A DNA stretch of 64,000 nucleotides from Parapristionchus giblindavisi (GCA_943737045.1 CALSFV010000283.1:146501-210500); one strand, 5' to 3'. Counted from the stretch's first letter, positions 1-11,199 are shown. Program-made: numbers and translations. The notes: generated by a model from the sequence alone, not told the origin.

Positions 1-1306
1 GTGATGTCGCGTCGCTAGGAGCTTCCTGGTTGCAGGGGAGATCCAGGACGGAACTTGGCGTACTTTCCAGCAGTTGTTTGCCGCGGCGTCGGTATCGGTG
101 ATTAAACTATTGTTTTACTCAAACTTGTCTGTAAAACCGTGCGTTTCATACAAAATGCTCAACACGAAAGTTGTACAAAAATGAGGGGTTTTGAAAGCAA
201 AAATATTTTCGGGTCAACTTCAGGTCCATTTATCTCAAAAGACGGGTCCTTCGATTTTTGAATTATTTCACTTATTCGACGGGGTATTTTTCGCTCTATA
301 ATATGAGGCAAAAATGACTGCACTTTCTTGTTTTAAAAATAGTTTTTTTTTTACTCAAAATTAGCAGGAAAACGTGTGAAACTCTCTTGTACAGGAGTTT
401 CAAACGAAACGTTCAACATGAAAGTTGTTCTACTCGACGAGCTCTTTAATATGAGTACAAAAATGAGGGGGTTTGAAAGCAAAAATATTTTCGGGTCAAC
501 TTCAGGGACGCGGAATTTTTTGATCTATAAGATGAGGTAAAAATTGGATTTCACTTTTTTGTTTTAAAATTTTAATTAATTTTAGAATATTTTAAGGAAG
601 TAAAAAATCAGTTTGCGATTGGATCCCCGGACCGTCGTATAGCCATTTTTTGTTGCCTATTTATACTTATATTTAATCGACACTAACATTGGTTCTAGGT
701 CGCTCCATTTTTTTTCGGTGAAAATCGAGTTTTCAAAATTCGAAAACCCGCCACATCTGTGTTTCAAGGAACCAGCCCAAATGAATACCCATTTTGTGAT
801 TGGGGCCCATGGGGGTATCCATAAAAAATTTTGGCCCAAATCGGTGAGGTGGCACAACCCTCGAATCTTACTGACAAGGGAACGTTCCCAACTTGTCCTG
901 GCCATATGAGATGGCAATAGCATAAATAGTTTTTGATGCTGATTACTAATCCGCTTTCAAACGTTGCCCAATCGATCTGAGCTTCGAGAAAATCGATATT
1001 GAAAATCGTCTAGTTGATTCGGAAATTAGTTTGGATTTCTACACAAACCATCCTAATTAGTTCATGAACTCATAGATATATCAATTATCGAAACAACTGC
1101 TGGTGTAATTTAGTAGATAAGGTAGATAAGATGTGAATTTTCGAATCAACTAGTCGAAATTCATTATCGATTTTCTCGAAGCTCAGCTCGATTGGGCAAC
1201 GTATGAAAGCGGATTCGTAATCAGCATCGAAAACTGATTCTATTCATGGTATTGCCATCTCATATGGCCAGGACAAGTTGGGAACGTTCCCTTGTGAGCT
1301 GGTGTC
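1..1306. mobile_element. Right arm of a TTAA-target foldback element (left arm outside window)
   Basis: The stretch matches the right arm of the complete element at 29062-30544: the AT-rich part near 170-650, the ACCGTCGTATAGCCA segment near 620, and the run ending in a degenerate GGTGTC before TTAA at 1307-1310. Its left arm would lie before base 1. It is interrupted by a second palindrome at 875-1294. It sits directly upstream of the first surviving exon of the ZYG-11-like gene, so it occupies an intron or has replaced upstream exons. Confidence 0.75.
875..1294. mobile_element. Nested palindromic element, CAAGGGAACGTTCCC ends
   Basis: The 420-bp block begins CAAGGGAACGTTCCCAAC and ends with the reverse complement; the arms stay complementary nearly to the centre. 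It is flanked by TGA on both sides (872-874, 1295-1297). Removing it plus one TGA restores the end of the host TTAA foldback (CTTACTGAGC...GGTGTCTTAA). No coding capacity is seen; it is a non-autonomous foldback/MITE. Confidence 0.75.
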
Positions 1307-1392
1307 TTAAGTACGAATTTAAATTATTCTTTTATCAATTTTTTTTTTCAAATTTCCATGATTTTTTAAAATATTTTCGCATGAATTTTCAG

Positions 1393-2754
1393 ATTCTATT
1401 GACAGTCTACAATGTTGTAATAATGCCAGAGAACCGAGAAGCCATTCTCAACATCATTTATTCCGATTTCCTGTAAGAAACATTATCATTCACTTTTCTT
1501 CAATAATAATATATTTATCTTTTCTAAACGACGATAAAAAAGCGAAAAGCTAATTCATAATATATGTACTGCTTAAAACATTAAAGAAGAGATTAACTGC
1601 AAATTACTTAAAGCGACACCCCAAGCTAATTTGAAACTCTCCGCTCTGGACACAATCTCGTTTTCTTTGTCTACGAGAGAGTATTGCCAAAGCGGAGAGT
1701 AAAATCAGCTTGGGGTGGGCCTTTAATCACAGTTTTTGTTTAGAAATTTGTGCACCAGAAGATCGATCAAAACTCGTCAAATGGAATACCTCATCGGGGG
1801 CATTCTGTCCTTTCTGATTGCATCCCCGATACATTCAGATATTTTTTTCCGACCTGGGACTAACTATTATTTGGTAAGTATCTTTGATCTTTGATCTTTC
1901 GAATACATTTGACAAACGGTGAAAAATGTCAGGAAACACTTGTGGATGGCTGGCCCGTTGAAGAACTTCGCATGAGCATCCACGACACCAGAAGAATTTT
2001 TCGGTATTCATATTTTGTTGGAGCTAAGCTCAAGCGAAAAGGATAAACTACTATAATGAATGTATCTAAAGCTGAATTAATAACTGCTATAAAGTGTTTT
2101 AAGAGAAAAAAATATAACACACCACACCGCTTGTGCTCTTTGTTTTACAGCTGGGTTGGTGGTGTTTAAACACTTTTTTCATTGTCAAGTTTTCATAAAT
2201 GTTGAGAAGGAAAGAATAGGACACAAAAAATGAATTGCTTATGCATTTATGACTATATGTATTTACGAGAAGTTTATTTACTATTTTGACCTGTATAGTA
2301 TATTGCAATTTGCAGCTTTTGCTAGGATTAATTAATAATTTATTGCAGTACATTCATTCCATTCTTTGATCTCCTATTTAACACAAACTATCCCGGAGTT
2401 CAATTGTTCGCCCTTTACTCATTAACAATCGCTTCTATTTCCACGATCAAAGATAATGATTACATAAAGTAAATATATTTTTTATTATATTATTATTTTT
2501 ATTTTTTATTAAAACACTCTCGTAAACAAAGCAATCTAGAGACAGGGCAGAGCAGTGCAAAAATTTCAATTTGCTTGGATGTACACTTAATCTTCTTTTG
2601 CAGGATTTTATATTCGGAAGGAGTCGAAGAAGTGTTGGAACGCTTCGAGGCTCTCGAATCCAACAGATTACTGAAGAAGGAGAAAATGAAAATATTACAT
2701 TCTCGTCTTTCTCAAAAACTCAAAGAGAATAAGGAGAATGCATCAACAAATTAA
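1393..2754 (+). CDS. ZYG-11/ZER-1-like protein, C-terminal exons (copy 1, 5' incomplete)
   Basis: Five exons join in frame: 1393-1472, 1744-1873, 1933-2003, 2349-2468 and 2604-2754, with consensus splice sites and stop TAA at 2752. They encode about 183 residues. Recognisable blocks are an armadillo-like stretch with IGGILSFL, a block with PFFDLLF, NTNYPGVQLFALYSL, and a charged coiled tail after [16 protein letters not shown]. This order matches the C-terminal armadillo-like domain of ZYG-11/ZER-1, substrate receptors of CUL2 RING E3 ubiquitin ligases (family knowledge). The N-terminal leucine-rich-repeat part and the preceding armadillo exon, present in the copy at 20-25 kb, are absent: a foldback ends only 83 bp before exon one. 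It may be a truncated paralogue or continue before the window. The introns carry a TTAA MITE and GATCTTTGATC motifs. Confidence 0.7.
1612..1722. mobile_element. Hairpin MITE, TTAA target, family M1
   Basis: The element is flanked by TTAA on both sides (1608-1611, 1723-1726). Imperfect TIRs are AGCGACACCCCAAGCTAATT and its complement, and the core contains ACAAAGAAA beside CTCTCG. It lies in the intron between exons 1 and 2 of the ZYG-11-like gene. A close relative sits at 61898-62010. Confidence 0.85.
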
Positions 2755-3300
2755 TAAACCAATATCTGTAATAGCTATCCTCTATCGCCAGCTTTCACAG
2801 TTTGCTAAGGTCCAACCAAAACACTCATACAAAAAGCTAATACAAAAAGCTAATACAAAACCCAAACCCAACACCCACACCGCTATCAGCGATGTATTAC
2901 GTATTATAAGACGTAATAATAAGTAATATAAGATAAAAGGTTTTTTTTTATTTGACGCATGTTGTACTGTGCAGCGAAGCTTAAAGACAACCCTGGAGCT
3001 AGTTTGTAGGCTCTGGCCATACTTTCTCGCAGTCTTTATCAAGGAGAGAGTCCCATGCTCGGACGCTCGATGGGAAACTTGGCTAGTCAACTTATTCTAA
3101 AATATTCTCGGCTACCGTAACCCATCTTTCGTACCAAAATTGCTTCAAAAAGGTTTAAAAAAACCAGTGTAGATTATTATCGATCGTCCGTCTATGATCT
3201 CCTGCTCGCTCTTTTTTTTGCGTGTGCAGAAGGCGTTTCAGCTTCTTATTCGACAATTACATTATGACAATTACACATCATCGTGACAATGACAACATCA
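2755..3300. other. 3' flank of ZYG-11-like copy 1, nothing coding
   Basis: The first ~170 bp after the stop are alignable with the 3' flank of the minus-strand copy (about 19920-20083): both carry a GGTCCAACCAAAA block and a CCCAAACCCA/CCCACACC segment. The duplication therefore includes downstream sequence. The remainder shows no gene. Confidence 0.6.
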
Positions 3301-3322
3301 TGACAATTGCACCTTCAAACCA

Positions 3323-3542
3323 TACATGGGCGGGGTACTTGGAGCTCGATTCTACAGGGAGCATCCGAACGAAAAATCCTTAATTTTATTATATATGCAG
3401 GGGTCCTTCACTTTTCCTCAAAAATTTCACCTAAACAACATTTTTTACAGGGGTATTCCACAAATTTTCGAAAAGACCTAATTTTACAAATTTTCGAAAA
3501 GCCCTAATTTTTTTAAACCCTCATGTCGGCGCCCATGTATGC
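3323..3542. mobile_element. MITE with ACATGGGCG ends, TA flanks
   Basis: The ends are TACATGGGCGGGGTAC and GGCGCCCATGTA. A second, shorter copy with the same termini and the same internal order lies at 63824-63986. Flanking TA suggests the Tc1/mariner class; no coding capacity is seen. Confidence 0.65.
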
Positions 3543-3799
3543 TTCAAACACTTATCGCTGCTATGCTCCTTCCGTCGTCAGATGCATCTGGAGCCACACG
3601 TGAAGACCATAAAATGTCGACTGCAGCCACACATGAGGGCTGTACGCTAGCGAAACTGCAATGAACTTTCTACATCAGAATGGGAAAATAATTTGAGCGA
3701 TAACATCGATAAAAAGAAGACGAGTAAACGAATGTTGGAAAGACTCGAAATGCAGTAAACTTAAGAAAATTGTGTTTCTGTGCATCCCCGAATATTGAT

Positions 3800-4010
3800 A
3801 TTGCTCACTCTCCGTGGACAAAGAAAGTGAGAGAGTGTGGTCAGAGCGGAGAGTGTTCTCTCTCGTGGTCAAGGAAAGTGAGAGAGTGTGGTCAGAGCGG
3901 AGAGTGCGCACTCTCTCGTGGGCAAAGAAAGTGAGAGAGTGTGGTCAGAGCGGAGAGTGCTCTCTCTCGTGGGCAAAGAAAGTGAGAGAGTGTGGTCAGA
4001 ACGGATAGTG
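3800..4010 (+). repeat. Minisatellite, ~50-bp unit (array 1)
   Basis: About four head-to-tail copies of a unit containing CAAAGAAAGTGAGAGAGTG, GGTCAGAGCGGAGAGTG and CTCTCTCGTGG. The unit matches the core of the M1 hairpin MITE (for example 1612-1722). It lies upstream of a dehydrogenase terminal exon, as does array 2 at 8738-8970 on the other strand. The open frame through it is a repeat artefact. Confidence 0.9.
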
Positions 4011-4042
4011 TCATATCGAGTTGAATGAATGTGTATTCGTAG

Positions 4043-4150
4043 GCAAGGAACATTCTTGGGTTGAAATTTCGTAGTCTTATGTGCTTGAGTCTTATATATA
4101 AAAACTACAAAGGGTGTCCAGAGAAATATTCAGAATTCACTAAGAATTAA
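4043..4150 (+). pseudogene. Terminal exon of an atypical short-chain dehydrogenase, shortened copy
   Basis: After a TTCGTAG acceptor the frame reads ARNILGLKFRS... then KNYKGCPEKYSEFTK and stop TAA (4148-4150). Compared with the fuller copy at 30545-30694 it lacks about 14 central codons, yet the frame is kept. No upstream exon is found; the 5' neighbour is the minisatellite. It is an exon-sized duplicate, probably non-functional. Confidence 0.65.
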
Positions 4151-4221
4151 TTAAAGTTTTCTTTCTTGATGTGATGTGTAAAAAAATTTTTGATGCCTGT
4201 CGGAGAGAACTAACATATGAG

Positions 4222-6185
4222 AGGAAAATGAGAAAAATAAATATTTCTGTTTGACGTGAAATAAAATAGTGCACTACCAGGCGACCTCAGCTGTACATAT
4301 GAGAAAGTTTGATTTTGTGTCTGAAGGTTACTGTAGGCGAAAATGTTCGGTAGGTCAAAAACATAATTTTGGCTTCCAAGCATCCGATCGACTCGGGAGT
4401 GGTACCAATCGATTCCTCGTTCGAATACAATCAACTTTTGCTTCGACCACTTTTTAATCAGGATTTCGAAGAAGCGAGTTATTATGCAAATCAACTTTTG
4501 AAGATTGGTTACTATACGACACTTCTCTAGAAGTAAAAAATTAAACTTGCTTAAATCGTTCTACATTTAATAGCCAACCTTATATTATAATATGGAGGCG
4601 AAAAAAAGGTGGGAAATTTGGACACGATAGCAAAATACTTTTGCAACTCGTACAAAAATCACTTCACGATCGTTTTTTGTTGTGCATTTCATACTGTAGA
4701 TGATTTCTTTTTCACGGCTCTATATCCGGTCCACCTTATTGTTTTGAATTATTTTGTTTTATACGATTTTTTACTTAAATTTAAAAAAAAACGCGATAGG
4801 GAAAAGGAATGTTTAAACAAAATAAATTGAGCTCTAATAAATCAAGTAATAGAGCCGAGTACAGAACCGTGGCTAAGTATCACAATGCATCAGAAGATGA
4901 TCACTCTGCTCTAATCTGCACTAATCTTCACAATGGTGGGATCGAAAAGTATTCGATCACACAACCCTCCATCGTGGCAATTGAGAGGATGTTCATCATT
5001 GTTTTTTTTACGTTTACGAGAAAATGTTTTTAGGCCGAAAAAATATTTTGGCTCTCAAGCATCCGATCGACTCGGGAGTGGTACCAATCGAGTTATTGTG
5101 AAAATAAACTTTTGAACGTTAATTACTATGCGACGGTTCTCTAGAATTAAAAAATTAAATTTGCTTAAATCGTTCTAAATTTAGTAACTAACCTTATATT
5201 AAAATAAGAAGGCAAATAAAATAGGGGAAATTTGGATACGATAGCAAAATACGTCAGAAACTCGGAAAAAAATCACTTCACGATCGTTTTTTTGCACTTG
5301 TAATACTGTAGGCGCGGTCTTTTTAACGGCTCTATACCCGACCTCCCTTGAATGTTTGATTTATTTTGTTTTTGAATGTTTTTTTTACTTTAAATTAAAA
5401 CACACGACAGCGAGCAAGGCTGGGACAGAATAGCGATAGTTTTAGCGAGCAGGGCTGGGAAATATACACGATAGCGAGCAGGGCTGGGACAGATTTACCC
5501 ATATATAGGATAGCATTTGCCAGAAAAACGGCAAATCGTTCGCAAACTTGCTCGCTATCGTGTGTATTTCCCAGCCCTGCTCGCTAAAACTATCGCTATT
5601 CTTTCCCAGCCGTGCTCGCTGTCGTGTGTTTTAATTTAAAGTAAAAAACATTCAAAAACAAAATAAATCAAACATTTAAGGGAGGCCGAATATAGAGCCG
5701 TTAAAAAGACCGCGCCTACAGTATTACAAGTGCAAAAAAACGATCGTGAAGTGATTTTTTTTCCGAGTTTCTGACGTATTTTGTTATCGTATCCAAATTT
5801 CCCCTATTTTATTTGCCTTCATATTTTAATATAAGGTTAGTTACTAAATGTAGAACGATTTAAGCAAATTTAATTTTTTTTAATTCTAGAGAACCGTCAC
5901 ATGGTAATTAACGTTCAAAAGTTTATTTTCACAATAACTCGATTCTTCGAAGTCCTGATTAAAAAGTTGTCTAAGTAAAAGTTGCTTGTATTCGAACGAG
6001 GAATCGATTGGTACCACTCCCGAGTCGATCGGATGCTTGAGAGCCAACATATTTTTTTGACCTAAAAACATTCTCTTATAGTAACCTTCAGAGACAAAAT
6101 CAAACTTTCTCATATGTATGGCTGAGGTCGCCTGGCAGTGCACTATTATATTCCACATCAAACAAAAAAATATTTTTCTCTATGT
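4222..6185. repeat. ~2 kb imperfect palindrome with internal duplicated module
   Basis: The outer arms (4222-4500 and 5930-6185) are reverse complements and include the block AGTGCACTACCAGGCGACCT and its complement. The left arm carries a module twice (starting near 4345 and 5025, with GACTCGGGAGTGGTACCAAT), the right arm once. The central hairpin at about 5405-5635 holds repeats of AGCGAGCAGGGCTGGGA. No transposase is recognisable. Probably a foldback element that gained a tandem duplication in one arm. Confidence 0.8.
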
Positions 6186-6227
6186 CACTTCCCCCGGTCA
6201 GAATGTCAATTACCCCAGACATGCTCT

Positions 6228-6286
6228 CCTATAGTTCTGCCCGGCCAGTTTAGTCACGAAAAAACTCGTGGGTCCCCTTCTTTAAT
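6228..6286 (+). mobile_element. Right-end fragment of TTAA MITE family T2
   Basis: The segment matches the last ~55 bp of the element at 35853-36218 (CCGGCCAGTTTAGTCACGAA to GTGGGTCCCCTTCTTTAA). The left part is missing. Confidence 0.6.
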
Positions 6287-6448
6287 GTGCAAAAAAATAA
6301 AAACATAAAAAACAAAAATATACTCGTACACCTACCAATGTTATTAATTTAACATTCTTTATTCACAATTGATCGGCCTAGAAAGGTTATAAACATCAAA
6401 ATACATGCATATCGTACATGTAAAAATAGCTTTATTATCATCAACTAT

Positions 6449-7675
6449 TAGGTTGGCGGGAAAGTCTTTGTCTATTTTTGAAAACTTTATTTCTTCGAAG
6501 GAACAATAACACGAGATCAATTATACGGGCCATCATTATTGACAACTTATGTACAATGTTCCACCATTTTATGGAACCCGTCCCTGTAGAACCCAGCTGG
6601 GCGCAAGGCAAAGTATTGCTTGAGTTCAGCCTCGACACTTTCACGGGAATTGAAGGGCCTATCTCGAAGGGCACGGGCTAGGTCTGCGAAAGGCGTGTAA
6701 TTCGACAGGGCCAAGCCTGGAGAATACGGTGGTTGAGGGAGAACCATCCATCCGTATCCAGCCAGTTCCTGCTTGACTTTAATGGAGACACGGGGACAGG
6801 CGTTATTATGATGAAAATACACTTTCTTGTCCTTCTGGCTTGAATGATCGACAGCCTTCTTCAGATTTCATAGTCGTGTGACGTACTTGGCCCCAGTACT
6901 TATCATGCCCTCGGGGAACAGCTACCAGTTGATCACACCATAAACTCCCCAACGCACTGACATCATGATTTTCTTGGTGCGCGGGTTCGGTTTGGAGACA
7001 TCCCCAGGGGTCTCTCCTTCTTCAACCCACTGGGCTCCCCTGTGCTTGTATTTGTGGAGGACCCACCTTTCATCCCCCGTTATGAGCCGGTCCAGCCATC
7101 GATCCCCAGAGTGGAGAGTGAGGAGTTTAATGGAATCATCGAATCGACGATCAAGTTTGGCTAGGGCTATTTCAAGGGGTATGAATCGAACGAAATTTTT
7201 TCCTATACCAATGGATTCCGGGCCTTCTTCGAATGTGCTATGGAGAACTTCAAGTGTAGTGGCCATTTCACGGGCACATTGGAATGTGTCCGTTTCACAA
7301 CTTTCTTCAACGTATCCAAATCCAACTCACAGGGGCTCCCAGATCCATCCTGTTCATTGAAGGACAAGCCGTCTTATTTGAAGCAATGAAACCAATTCTC
7401 GATGGTGTTGCAGTGTGGGCATGTGTGTCATAACCATACTTCGGGAGGGTCTCCGAATCGTTCATCTTGGTGTCGGATAGGAAGTAGTAAAGTATAAGTT
7501 GACGGATGCGGTTAGTGCTAGTTGCGTGCATTGTTACTCTACAAGAGTCTAGCTGAAGGGAAGGGAACGGGGAGTTGCTTACTGCTGCTTGTTATTCACT
7601 AGGAATGAGGTAACGCCAAAGTGCATCTGCGACGAGCAGTGAATTTAGAAAACCAAAGACTTTCCCGCCAACCTA
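6449..7675 (-). mobile_element. mariner-family transposon (defective)
   Basis: Terminal inverted repeats TAGGTTGGCGGGAAAGTCTT and its complement are flanked by TA. The 1.23 kb length and the minus-strand transposase remnants are typical of mariner. A second family member lies at 34047-35282. Confidence 0.9.
6547..7531 (-). pseudogene. mariner transposase, frameshifted
   Basis: Three reading-frame pieces are found in order. The N-terminal piece (7531-7307) has the helix-turn-helix region. The central piece (7266-6922) has ESIGIGKNF, LDRLITGDERWVL and GVYGVINW. The C-terminal piece (6822-6547) has GWMVLPQPPYSPGLA and the conserved end. Mariner transposases are ~345-residue DD34D enzymes. Here the frame is broken at least twice, and the usual HDNARPH motif around the second catalytic Asp reads HNNACPR, so the Asp is lost. 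The copy cannot be active. Confidence 0.9.
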
Positions 7676-7837
7676 ATACATACCTACCCTATATCTGGAG
7701 CACCGATTCCATTGGTGCAATAAAATTCATTGTGTTTCTGAGAAATTTTCGAGAAACACTCACTTTTCTAATCGAAAAAATCAGTTTTTGGGTGAAACAC
7801 ATTGAAGACGGGTTTTCCGCCATTGTGTGCCGAACAC

Positions 7838-8062
7838 CTTTTTTGTAGAGCATACTAATAGGATTCCAATGACTCCTGTCCGGTCTCTGTACGATGAAAA
7901 CGAACCGAGTTATGCCCATTTCCGTGGTAGATCACATAAAATCGATAATCTGCGATTTTGGCCAAATCAAGACGATAAGCCTTCTCATGACCCCCAACTA
8001 CATCCACCAATCGACTTTCATCCAAATCCGAGAGAAAAATTTTTCCTAGTGGCAGGCGCTCA
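7838..8062 (-). repeat. Dispersed repeat, matches 48243-48480
   Basis: Read on the minus strand, this block (GCCACTAGGAAAAATTTTTC, GGGGGTCATGAGAAGGC, GCATTAGTATG-like end) is alignable over ~220 bp with 48243-48480 on the plus strand. It ends where the foldback at 8063 begins. Class unknown. Confidence 0.6.
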
Positions 8063-8653
8063 TATCGTACATGTAAAAATAGTTGTATCATGAACGGTGT
8101 GAATGGATCTGAAAGGCACAGTGTTCTGGTTCAAGCCATTTTGTTTCCATAGCCAGACAAGCGAAAGACGATTGCATTTGAGAGAGTTTCTATGTTGAGC
8201 GGTCGTTTTCGCTTTCAAAGTTTCATTGTGAAGGATCAGGCCGATCAAACGGGATTGTGAGCGAGAAGGCCATTTTCGTTATTTTTTCTTTCTTTTCATT
8301 GTTTTTCTTTCCTTCGAATCTACTGTATTGAAAGAAATCACCCCAAAATATTGCCATTTAGCAAAATTCATTGCTGAATAAAATGAATAAATTGTTCCGA
8401 TTATACGCTGAATAAATGGGTCAATTTTGGTTCATTGGAGCAATTTATTCCTCGCGAAAATGATGATTTTTGTTGAATGGCAATATTTTGGCCTAATGTA
8501 TTTCAATATAGTAGATTCGATGAAAAGAAAAACAATGAAAAGAAAGAAAAATAACGAAAATGGCCGGCACGCTCACAATCCCGTTTGATCGGCCTGATCC
8601 GTTCAGATCCATTCACACCGTTCATGATACAACTATTTTTACATGTACGATAC
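8063..8653. mobile_element. Foldback element family P1 (copy 1)
   Basis: The arms are reverse complements: CGTACATGTAAAAATAGTTG at the left is mirrored at the right end, and GATCGGCCTGATCCG and ATTTTTCTTTCTTTTCATTG blocks recur in mirror order. The centre is near 8400. Copy 2 at 31664-32140 has the same structure without the insertion at 8117-8230; a left-end fragment (ATCGTACATGTAAAAATAG) also lies near 6411. Confidence 0.85.
8117..8230 (-). mobile_element. ~115-bp MITE with CACARTG ends, AAGG duplication
   Basis: The block begins CACAGTGTTCTGG and ends with the complement of CACAATGAAACTTTG. It is flanked by AAGG on both sides and is missing from the other copy of the host foldback (31664-32140), where the site reads TGAACGGATCAGG. 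The same sequence in the opposite orientation is inserted at 60614-60733. Confidence 0.75.
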
Positions 8654-8676
8654 ATGATAGACAAAACGAAATTTTA

Positions 8677-8735
8677 TTATATTTTAGTGAATTCTGAATA
8701 TTTCTCCGGACATGCTTTGTAGTTTTTTTCACCCT
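8677..8735 (-). pseudogene. Terminal exon fragment of the atypical dehydrogenase (copy 2)
   Basis: The minus strand reads KNYKACPEKYSEFTKI then stop TAA (8677-8679), the same tail as at 4043-4150 and 30545-30694. Upstream is a minisatellite of the same unit as at 3800-4010. The two arrangements are in opposite orientation. Confidence 0.6.
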
Positions 8736-8737
8736 CC

Positions 8738-8970
8738 TCTCTGACCACACTCTCTCACTTTTTTGCCCACGAGAAAGTGAACACTCTCCGCTCTGACCAC
8801 ACTCTCTCACTTTCTTTGCCCACGAGAAAGTGAACACTCTCCGCTCTGACCACACTTTCTCACTTTCTTTGCCCACGAGAAAGTGAGCACTCTCCGCTCT
8901 GACCTCATTCTCTCACTTTCTTTGCCCACGAGAAAGTGAGCACTCTCCGCTCTGACCACACTCTCTCAAA
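8738..8970 (-). repeat. Minisatellite, ~57-bp unit (array 2)
   Basis: About four copies of a unit with CTCTCACTTTCTTTGCCCAC, GAGAAAGTGA and CACTCTCCGCTCTGACC, the reverse complement of the unit in array 1. The unit again derives from the M1 MITE core. Confidence 0.9.
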
Positions 8971-9051
8971 AAATCTGAAATTTTTTTTCGTAATTTCACA
9001 AAATGTCATAACTCTGTGTTCAGTGAGGCCTAAATACCTATTAATTTTTGA

Positions 9052-9461
9052 TCTGTTGAACATCCAGATGTCTTCTATGTATAGTAGACGATTGTTTACT
9101 AGTGTTTCATAAAATTTCGAGTTCTTCGAGAGAAGTTATAATTGGAGAACGGAAGTCGAAAACAGTTAGGGCACAAATTTGTTTCCGGCCGACTAAAATA
9201 ATAAAATGTTTTTTGTGTGATCAAAAGAGCATTGGCAGCCATTATGCTATTGGGATTATCTTCTGTCTTCATGATAATTGTCATGGCAAAGTCTCAGCCT
9301 AATCGGTCAAAGTCTGAGAATTTCGAAAAAAAAGTGAAAAAATCTTAACAATTTTCGACCCCATTTCTCCAATTATAGCGTCTCTCGAAGCACTCGAAAT
9401 TTTATGAAACACTAGTAAACTATCGTCTACTATACATAGAAGACATCTAGATGTTAAACAG
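9052..9461. mobile_element. 410-bp foldback
   Basis: Left-end blocks (GTCTTCTATGTATAGTAGAC, TTTACTAGTGTTTCATAAAA, CTCGAAATTTTAT in mirror) recur as reverse complements at the right end. The centre is near 9255. No coding capacity or clear target duplication is visible. Confidence 0.8.
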
Positions 9462-9760
9462 AACATAAATTATTTTGAGTAAGCACTTGCTGTGCCTCAA
9501 AAAATGTGAAAATTAAGCGTTAGAATAATCGAGCTGAGGAAATAATATCGGCTGAGAAAGTTCATAGAGGTTGAATCACCTCTTCTAAATAATACGACGA
9601 GGGGTTACTAACAATAATAACAATGGGAGAAGGATAGGATGTCAACATAGTCGATTGTAACCTGCCAAAACATGAGCCTGATTGCTCATCTGAGTCAAAA
9701 GTTGTGACATTGCAGTTTTTGTCGAATACTTTTGGCTGCTACTGTAGGTGAGAAGAGTTA
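9462..9760. other. No feature recognised
   Basis: AT-rich sequence between a foldback and the 3' end of a LINE; no ORF, repeat or splice pattern stands out. Confidence 0.5.
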
Positions 9761-9761
<1 letters not shown>

Positions 9762-9791
<30 letters not shown>

Positions 9792-10375
9792 TTTATTCCT
9801 TCAAGTGAACGTATCGGGGATGGAATCGGGAATATCTGTTAGATAAGTGGTTTTGAAGGATGTCCGTCGCCAAGGCGAATCGGTGAAATGTGGGAGGACG
9901 GGGTTGGAGGAAGAGGCAGTAGGAATCTTACCTACTCAGACATTTCATGAATGAACATGTGCCTCAGGGACAATCACATTATATGGTATATTTTTTACAT
10001 GATTGCGAAAGACTGCTGGTGACGCCTGCACTATAGCATCAGGGAGATTATTCCAAATATCAATAGTTCGTGAGGCTAATGTTGAATGGGAAGTGGTTGA
10101 TATTTTGAAGGGTAGAATAATTCTCAACGAATTGCCGTTTCTCAGATGCAAAGCGGGAACAACTTTAAAGAGGAAAGAGGAATTGTACTCATAATTTTGA
10201 TGGATTGAATTATATAGGAAAAGTAAATCTGCAATCACGTGTCTATGTTCGAGTGTAATTAAATCTAGAAAGTGAACACGATTGAGATATGTATCATAAG
10301 GAATAGAACAACGACTGAATAGTCTTCGAGTAAAATCTCTTTGAACGGATTCAATCTCTTTAGTCAATCCAGGGG
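9762..10375 (-). mobile_element. 3' end of CR1/Jockey-type LINE A
   Basis: The minus strand encodes KEIESVQRDFTRRLF and a further ~125 residues of the typical post-RT tail (9945-10367), then a short UTR and a (TTA)n tail at 9762-9790. Simple-repeat tails are usual for CR1-like LINEs. The reading frame continues the RT fragment that stops at 14797, so the two were one element before a 4.4 kb insertion. Confidence 0.85.
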
Positions 10376-10559
10376 TCCGTGCAATCTATCGAACTTCGCG
10401 AGAAACTTCGAAGGAAAGATCGCACCAAACTTGCGAAGAAAGATGCGATCTTTTCTTCGAACTTTCAACTCCCCCCTATACCGTCAATGGGGCTTATATA
10501 GTAGTATTAGAGAGTTCGGCGTACCCCAGACGGGTTTGGGGTACAAATAAACTACCGGA

Positions 10560-11190
10560 CGTTAGGCGGAACTCAGCCGGTTCAAACAGATTCCAAGTTA
10601 ACTCATTAGTGAAGCCACCATAATCTACCGTAATCCACCTACCGTAACCTACAGTAACCCAGTCCATTGGGTCAGATTGGTTGCGTTAGGTCAAATTTAG
10701 TAATTATCGCGGGAATAAGCACTGTGTTCAGGAATATGACTATGGCCTATCGTAAACTACCGTAACCCAGTTCGTAGTGTCAGATTAAGTGCGATGTGTC
10801 ATTCATTTCGGACCTCATAAATCGCCAGTTTGAACGTACTACTACAATGTAGCATATACTTTAGCCAATTTCGTTTTGCCAATTTACAAATTTATATATT
10901 ATTTTCATTATTATTTGCATATTTCGGAACAACGACGGTGTGGTCAAATATATTTATGCAAGCTATTTATAAACAATTTTAAAACTTTAAAATAGTGAAA
11001 CATGGAATTTAAAGGCTTTTCTTTCATAAATTGATATAAAAATTGATATAAAAAAATATTTGCAATGAAAAAAGTAAATAACGGATAAAACAAAATATAG
11101 CATATATCTAAAATACAATTTGTACAAATCAAGAATAAAATGGTGGTTGTGAGGATGTGGATGAATTGAAGTATACGGTACACACGAAGA
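10560..11190. other. ACCGTA-rich intron-like sequence
   Basis: No coding signal is seen. The part 10610-10770 carries several copies of CTACCGTAA/CCGTAACC, as do introns elsewhere in the window. The ORF at 10944-11264 is AT-biased and hydrophobic and is probably chance. Confidence 0.4.
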
Positions 11191-11199
11191 TTAACACTG

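Noticed and set aside
3675..4008. ORFs through the minisatellite
   Set aside because: Both strands are open because the repeat unit lacks stops; no family resemblance.
4100..4138. CAAAGGGTGTCCAGAGAAAT as a transposon terminal repeat (three copies, both orientations)
   Set aside because: At 30545-30694 the same sequence is in frame with a spliced coding exon (YKGCPEKYSEFTK, stop), so the copies are duplicates of a dehydrogenase exon.
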